Positions 58,820 through 64,000 of a DNA stretch of 64,000 nucleotides are shown here, one piece after another. The first letter of the stretch is position 1; each line of letters begins with the position of its first letter. Origin of the DNA: Nereocystis luetkeana (taxonomy: Eukaryota > Sar > Phaeophyceae > Laminariales > Laminariaceae). The DNA lies in contig JARUPZ010000010.1 of NCBI GenBank assembly GCA_031213475.1, forward strand, positions 9,588,917 to 9,652,916, in the 5' to 3' direction. The position numbers and the translations under genes are program-made. Under the pieces are notes generated by a model that was not told the origin of the DNA, made no database searches, and saw only the letters and a program-made list of their open reading frames with translations.

Positions 58820-59455
58820 CCTTGAAAAACAAATGTGAAATTGCCAGTAAACCCGCGACCTTGTCTCGGGGATAGTGGCAACCGGCATACCATCGCAGCC
58901 CGCCAAGGTCCTTGGTGGGAATTAGGCGGTTCAGGCCCTCGCAAAAACGGTCACACCTCTCCTTACGGCCGACCGCAACAGTGTCGTCGACGTGAAACCA
59001 CAGCTATGACGGAAACGGACCCCTCCTCGACTAATCGAAAAGGACACGGATCTGCGAGGCTCTGTTCAAAACTAAGGCTCCTCGTGCGGGTGACCAGGTG
59101 TCCATGCCAAGATCTCGACGCCGGTTTCAAACCGTATAGGCTACCATCCAAGGGCACTAAACTGCCGCTCAGATCGCCACAGCCCTGTGGCATCCGCATC
59201 AAAACTAACTCCTGGAGTTCGGCCTGGACGAAACGTGTGTTGTACATCGAAATAGCCTAAATCCAACTGTAACTCGCCGGCTATCGCAGCCACCATACGG
59301 ATACAGGAAGCGGCGGGGGTGGGGGCAAAGGTCTCATAGTAATCAACTCCGGAGTGTCGGTTAAATCCTCTCGACACCAGTGGCGCTTCCGCCTTCACTA
59401 CCTTACCGTGTTCATTTGCCTTCCACGAGAACACCCACTTGGCCGATACCACGTT
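58820..59455 (-). pseudogene. Copia reverse transcriptase domain
   Basis: From 59452: SAKWVFSWKANEHGKVVKAE, VDYYETFAPT and LDLGYFDVQ (first Asp), with a broken QAF box. In another frame follow PQGCGDLSG and SLYGLKPASRSWHGHL, and in a third HVDDTVAVG (58975-58998, the catalytic DD) with RWYAGCHYPRD. Three frames are needed to follow one domain. Confidence 0.88.
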
Positions 59456-60130
59456 CCCCCCCTTTTTCTGCTAAGCATCCCCGAACGTCCCAGCTCCCTC
59501 GAGTCCTGCAAACTCCTTCTCCATTGCATGGGACCAGTTGGCATATGGTATGGCGAGAGTATTGCCTCCGGGTAGGTCGCGGGCTCCGAGCGTTTTCCCG
59601 CGTCACACGCTGGCAGAGAGCAGGGGCGTGCTGATTGGGCAGGCACTGGTCGAAAAGCGCGTGGTCAGCTCGCCGCGGCGTAGAAGACGCCTGGTGGTAC
59701 GCCCCCGTCCTCGCACGCGTCCCCCCCCGTTTGAAGGAGCTCGTTGTCCGGGGGGCCCTCGTCGTCCTCGACTTGAGGGTTCTCGGCCCCCGGTGGGGAT
59801 GACGGTGGCGTCACCCCCGGCGGCGGCGGCACCCCCGGCGTCATCGCCGGCGTCGGCGGTACCGCCGGTGGCGCCGGCGATATCACCGGTGGTATTCCCG
59901 GTGGCACAGTCGCCAACTCCGGCGGTAAATACCTGACGTACAGATCGGCTTCCCACGGTGCCTGCACCGAGTCCCTCCTCGCCCGAGGCGCGGCCTCGAT
60001 GATCGGCTTGCGCTCCACCTCTCATGTGACGTCCCGCGAGTTGCTCGTACGCCCGCACGCCATGACCATCTTTACGCAGTCGCGCGGATGGTTTTTCCCC
60101 TTGTTGAGGTAAAAACACCGCTCGGCCTTG
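59456..60130 (-). pseudogene. Copia integrase-RT linker, proline/glycine-rich
   Basis: The minus strand encodes a Pro/Ala/Val-rich stretch (PPGIPPVISPAPPAVPP) ending in an acidic segment (VEDDEGPPDNELLQ). Such linkers separate integrase from RT in copia elements. Confidence 0.7.
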
Positions 60131-60133
60131 GGG

Positions 60134-61011
60134 TCAGACTGGTGGGCGCGGTGGATGCGGTGGAATCTGGGCTGCATGAGGGCGAGGGTGTTGGGCGGCG
60201 GTAGTGTCCCAAACAATGCCTCGTGCGGCGACTTGAAGTGGGCGTTCGCCGTCGTCGCCGTGGTGTTTACTAAGGAATTCGTTTACGTAGACGGTTGCTT
60301 CCACCCAGTAGCAGTCCAGGTTCGGGAGCTGCCCGGGGAACAGCCAGAGGGGCTCAAGGCAACCGGCCATGCCGCCTTCCTGGATGAGGCCGAGTCCACG
60401 CTCGACCACATCGTTGTGCTCCGGCCGTCGACCCCGGTGTGCTCGAGTCGTGTTTTTTCGTTGGCGTTCAATCTCGCGAAAAGTGCGTTCACGAACTCTG
60501 TGCCGTTGTCCGTCTGGAAACACTCGACGGCTCCGCCGACGTCAGCCAGGAATGTCCGGGTCGCCGCGGTCACGTCGGTGGCGCTCTTGCTTTTGAGGGG
60601 TTACAGCCATCCCATGCGTGTCGCGTCATCCTTGAACAGGATCAGGCACAGAGCCCCCCCCAGCAGACGCGATTTTCCTGGGGCCAGCAAGGTCAACCAA
60701 AACGCGCGACAGGGGGAGTGCCTTCCAAGGCGACGTCGTCGTAGATATGGACGCACGCCTGCCCTTCGCCTGTAAAGACCTACTGCAAGTGACCAGGGTA
60801 CCAGTGTGCTTGACGTCTTTGTGCTTGGCCGTCTCGCGCAGAAGGCCCTCGTGGGCGGGGGCGTTGCACACTTGAAAGACATTGATGTCCACCTCTTTGA
60901 AACGTCTAACGCCGGGGACGAACACGTCAGCAGCAATCGCCCGTCAGAACGCGGGGGGGGCAGGAGGAAGGCATTTTTCCGGGGGAATAGCTGACGACGA
61001 TGCCGGCTCAC
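60134..61011 (-). pseudogene. Copia integrase domain
   Basis: From about 60730 VLVDLAGPRK (first Asp), ILFKDDATRMGWL followed by UAA where a tyrosine is usual, then VECFQTDNGTEFVNALFARL (second Asp) and, one frame over, HNDVVERGLGLIQEGGMAG (Glu). The upstream part holds a degenerate zinc-binding-like region (VFQVCNAPAHEG). Confidence 0.85.
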
Positions 61012-61440
61012 TAGGTTCCGGCACCGTCGCAGGGTGTGGAGGGGGGGTTGCTACCGCTATCATTGGTTCCATCGCTACCGGCGAGTCTACCGCTACCATC
61101 ACCCCCGGCGACAGTGGCATAGCAGATACTCCCGGCGTCCTCACCGGTTGTACCATCACAGGTACCGGGGCACGAGGGGGAGGGAGAGGGGGGGCGGGGG
61201 CATCAAGGCCATCAAAGCTGGTGCACCCTGTATGGGGGGGAAAGAGGAGGGGGGGGGGGGGGGTCGACACGTACGTGGCGTTCAGTCTAGATCCGGCTCT
61301 ATCTTTGGGAAAAACAAAAAACAAACGGCCACCCACCCATTTGGTGGGCGCCAGCGGCGTCGAGAGTGATCACCTCCTTGACCTGGAATGTGTGCAGTGA
61401 GAGCAAGTTACTTTCAAGCTAGGAATAAAACAAGCACTCT
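61012..61440 (-). pseudogene. Copia protease-integrase spacer, proline-rich
   Basis: One frame (61336-60944) reads a Pro/Ala-rich, low-complexity stretch with poly-C tracts. No domain. Confidence 0.45.
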
Positions 61441-61446
61441 CCAAGG

Positions 61447-61700
61447 TTACTGCCATGTGCTGTGAAAAATTAAATCCACGCTGCCGTACTCGACTACCAC
61501 TTCGGTACCGCGACCAATAGATATTTTAGCATTATCTGGGGAGGGGGGGCGCTTCTTATACAGGTGGTCCGGGTTGCGGGTCATGTGTGTTGTCGACCAG
61601 TTGTCTGCAATCCAACTCTCTATCCCCCTTCCCAAAACATCGTACTGACCGACCAAAGCAGAGTGTGCTGTGAGTAGATGTGATGGCTCTTCAGGAGCCG
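61447..61700 (-). pseudogene. Copia aspartic protease region with altered active site
   Basis: WIADNWSTTHMTRNPDHLY replaces the family's D-S-G-A-[ST]-x-H-M core: the catalytic Asp is kept but Ser-Gly has become Asn-Trp. The following ISIGRGTEVVVEYGSVDL matches the flap region of copia proteases. Confidence 0.75.
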
Positions 61701-61846
61701 AGTAGTGCTGCGGTGGCTGCTGTGACTGCTGAGCCTGCTGCGCCTGCTGCGCCAGTTGAGCCTGCTGCGTCTGCTGCACCTGCTGCTGTCAATAGATGTA
61801 GTACTGCTGTTGTTCATGCTGGTACTGCGGCGACTGCTGGAGCTGC

Positions 61847-61885
<39 letters not shown>

Positions 61886-61956
61886 TGCTGCTACTGCTGC
61901 TACTGATGCTGCTGCTACTGCTGCTGCTTCTGCTGCTGCTGCTACTGCTGCTGCTG

Positions 61957-61999
<43 letters not shown>

Positions 62000-62135
62000 G
62001 GCTCGTGGTACTGTGACTGATGCTGGAGTTGCTGTTGCGGCTGCTGGTAGTGTGACTGCTGGTGAAACTGTTGCTGTGGCTGGTGCTGTGGCTGCTGTTG
62101 GTACTGCGGCTGCTGCTGCTGCGGAATGGGGTCTG
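61680..62135 (-). repeat. CAG/CTG trinucleotide tract encoding interrupted polyglutamine in copia gag
   Basis: The minus strand reads CAG with CAA, CAC, CAT and several TAG codons. The frame from 62232 gives glutamine runs mixed with His/Tyr/Pro and stops at TAG (61957-61959), then reopens in frame to the protease. The plus-strand poly-alanine and poly-leucine frames are by-products. Confidence 0.85.
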
Positions 62136-62241
62136 GGGTGAGGAGGAGCGGTGTTGTAGACTGGGCGGTATTCGTCGCGAAGTGGCTCTGGTAAACCTCA
62201 CGAAGCGGGTTGGGGTCATCTATCAACGTCACGAGAGCGCG

Positions 62242-62283
62242 ACAGTTAGCAACAAAATCGCCTATCTAGCCGCACCTGTAACA
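62242..62283 (-). pseudogene. Degenerate CCHC zinc knuckle of copia gag
   Basis: CYRCG, a TAG stop, IGDFVANC: Cys-x2-Cys-x4-[His]-x4-Cys spacing is kept, but the His is Asp and a TAG sits where glutamine is common in this motif. Confidence 0.75.
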
Positions 62284-63462
62284 CCTTGGGCGGGGGTCAG
62301 TGGCGTGTATTCCCGGCTCTGTACCTTGCGGTCAACGTAGTTTAGGGCGATACCCGGCGGCGTCGTACACGCGATCGGTACCAGGTGGGTGTTCTGCGGG
62401 CCCGACGAAGCGTGCGTCGCGTACCTGCGGCCACGACTGGTTTCCACCCCCGCGACGGCCGGCGTATGGCAGCCATGTCTGATGTCCGCCGCCGCCACTG
62501 GCGTGCAGATCCTGCCTCTGCCGGCTTTTCTTCGGCTGCCCGTTCTTGTTCCCCGAACGGGCACCTCCCCAGTTCTGGCCTGCCCAGCCTTGACCATGCT
62601 GGTGTTGCTGTTGGTGTTGACGCGGTGGCTGATGTTGGTCGGGCTCCTGCTACTGGTGTGTTGTTCATGGTGTGGCTGATGCTGTTGCTGCCCCCAGTGC
62701 CCAGTGGCGCCACCGCTCGCCGTGCCACCTCTGCCGCCCGTGTAGTGGCCAGGGCTGGGGCTGGGGAAACTTCCCTGTCCACCTGATCAACCTCTGCCTG
62801 TGGCTACCAAGACCTGTGCTGGGCCATCGATCACCTGCCTCTGAATCGCTTCCAACTCCCGGTACGTTATGCGTACCAACATCGTCTCAGGTGTTAGTGA
62901 CAGCCCATGATTGAAATTGCTTCGACCATGCAAAACAATTCCCCTCCTTTTTGCAGTCAAGTTTCGGTGAGGGCTTACCTAAATCAGCTAAGAATGCGCC
63001 TGGCTGACCATGTGGTTCCGGTTGGCGCATTCCTCCTCCGTCCCCCTGCTGGAGCCTCTCCATCCTCGTTCGTTCCTCCTCTCTGCTTTCCAGCCGGAGC
63101 GACATCTCGGCCATCTCTCGTTCCAGGCGGGCGATCTCATCATCGCGCCCTGCGGCTCCACCTTCCAGCGAATCCTCGTCCCTTCTGCTCGTCCCTGCTC
63201 CGCCCTCTGGTGGAACTGGGTTTCGCGCTCCTGCGCTACAAGCCATTTCCGTGGCGTTTGCCGCGGCGGTGCTGACTGTCTCTGCTGTCGCTGTTATCGG
63301 CACTCCTGTAGTTCTCCTGGCCCTGTCGACCTCGTAGTCGGCAGGGCCTCTGCTCGGCTGAGGACCCTCTGGTCTCTGCATCCGAAAAACTGAAGATCTC
63401 TCGATCATCCTCAAGCGGGGAGTTGCTCTCCCCATGTAGCCCCAACCACTAGTTGCGTCCAA
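62284..63462 (-). pseudogene. Copia gag N-terminal region
   Basis: The frame from 63462 to 62887 (191 codons) contains a charged coiled-coil-like segment (LEREMAEMSLRLESREEERT) and ends FAWSKQFQSWAVTNT, resembling the start of a copia capsid domain. It then decays into several frames before the zinc knuckle. Confidence 0.65.
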
Positions 63463-63480
63463 TTGGAACAGACGCTAGCG

Positions 63481-63725
63481 CGTTCGTTGCGCTCACAGAT
63501 ATGATGGGCCACGCCTGAGTCAGTTCATAGAAGCCCCCCAGGGTATATATATTATCCACGTAGAACACACGAGACAAGGAAGAAAAGGGAAGAACATCGA
63601 GTGGCGGACAAAACACGTCGCAACCCGCTGACCGCTCCACACAGAAACACGCGTGTTTCCTGTGTGGAACTTCCTAATACCGTTACACATGAATCCATGA
63701 ACCAAGTACGTGAGCACTCCGAACA
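63481..63725 (-). repeat. Copia 5' LTR
   Basis: 245 bp. It begins TGTTCGG on the minus strand at 63725 and ends at a mutated ACGAACG at 63481. It lacks a 6-bp TA-rich piece present in the other LTR. Confidence 0.9.
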
Positions 63726-63731
63726 TATGAC

Positions 63732-63938
63732 ATGGCGAAGTTTGGTGCACTAGATGGTAGAGATAATACGATCGCTTTCCTAGGAGATAGATGGGGGTCA
63801 CAGGCGGCGAAACAGAAACGCGATACGATACCACAAAGCTTCTATGCAATGTATGGAAACACCGAAATGAGCACCCAACTGTTGGAGGTATCTCCGTTAG
63901 AAGTAGAAACGGTGCTTCGTCTAGAAAGGGACGCGTGA
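63732..63938 (+). CDS. Small open frame next to the copia element, unknown
   Basis: 68 codons from ATG, starting MAKFGALDGRDNTIAF and ending LEVETVLRLERDA. Protein-like composition without a recognised domain. It begins seven bases outside the LTR, so it is probably a cut remnant of the sequence that received the insertion. Confidence 0.25.
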   Translation: MAKFGALDGRDNTIAFLGDRWGSQAAKQKRDTIPQSFYAMYGNTEMSTQLLEVSPLEVETVLRLERDA

Positions 63939-63939
63939 T

Positions 63940-64000
63940 CAATGGTCAAATGACAAAGGCAAACAACAAATGAGTCCCCCCCCCCCCCCCGCCTTTATAT
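63940..64000 (+). repeat. C-tract motif shared with 33341-33400
   Basis: GGCAAACAACAAATGAGT followed by a run of C. Same order at 33341-33400 and, weaker, at 33029-33075. Confidence 0.5.

Larger units (their letters stand above)
57318..63725 (-). mobile_element. Ty1/copia LTR retrotransposon, complete in outline but dead
   Basis: Two LTRs of about 250 bp bound a 6.4-kb element read on the minus strand. The order is gag, protease, integrase, reverse transcriptase, RNase H, which is the copia order (integrase before RT). The 5-bp flanks TGTGA (57313-57317) and TATGA (63726-63730) look like a target duplication with one change. A purine-rich stretch just inside the 3' LTR (57569-57585) fits a polypurine tract. 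No clear tRNA primer match was seen after the 5' LTR. Stops and frameshifts occur in every domain. Confidence 0.92.

Noticed and set aside
61680..62219. Poly-alanine/poly-leucine/poly-serine open frames over the CTG tract
   Set aside because: By-products of the CAG tract, whose meaningful frame is the copia gag on the minus strand.
57318..63725. Reassigned genetic code (TAG/TAA read as glutamine)
   Set aside because: TAG does replace expected glutamine in the copia gag, but the integrase has TAA where tyrosine is expected, and frameshifts occur as well. Plain decay explains all of it.

Overview
This window is repeat-rich nuclear DNA from a multicellular-type eukaryote, not a bacterium. Genes are split by long introns with ordinary GT..AG borders, there are no operons, and most of the sequence is decayed transposable elements, microsatellites and short hairpin elements. 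The one clearly recognisable host gene is a multi-exon carbohydrate-type sulfotransferase with introns of about 0.7 to 1.8 kb. Together with the RTE-like LINEs and the Ty1/copia element, this best fits a brown alga or a related stramenopile. That placement is an inference and is only moderately secure.

Layout. 1-15 kb is a graveyard of one LINE family (at least eight fragments on both strands). It also holds a second, (AAC)n-tailed interspersed repeat, a 50-bp tandem array, and a near-perfect inverted repeat with 565-bp arms and a 7-bp centre (10467-11607). 16.1-17.1 kb is packed with GGAAG/CTTCC motifs. 22.1-30.0 kb holds the 3' seven exons of the sulfotransferase gene (+); all six splice junctions keep the reading frame. 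31-37 kb contains diverged repeats and foldback elements. 37.4-41.7 kb holds the longest LINE copy (-): endonuclease and reverse transcriptase lie in one frame, separated by a single UAA.

42.6-50.1 kb holds a probable second host gene (+): a first exon and a last exon with matching phase, separated by about 6 kb of repeats. Those repeats include a foldback element whose interior has grown into six 218-bp units. 51-57 kb holds several 105-bp MITEs, one inserted cleanly inside another, and the remains of a different LINE endonuclease. 57.3-63.7 kb is a Ty1/copia retrotransposon (-) with both LTRs and every pol domain recognisable but broken by stops and frameshifts.

Two hairpin MITE families are spread through introns and old elements. 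One is flanked by TTAA (piggyBac-like target site, nine copies). The other is flanked by TA (Tc1/mariner-like target site, ten copies including the nested pair). The AAC-tailed repeat shares its last roughly 13 bases with the LINE, which suggests it is moved by the LINE's reverse transcriptase.
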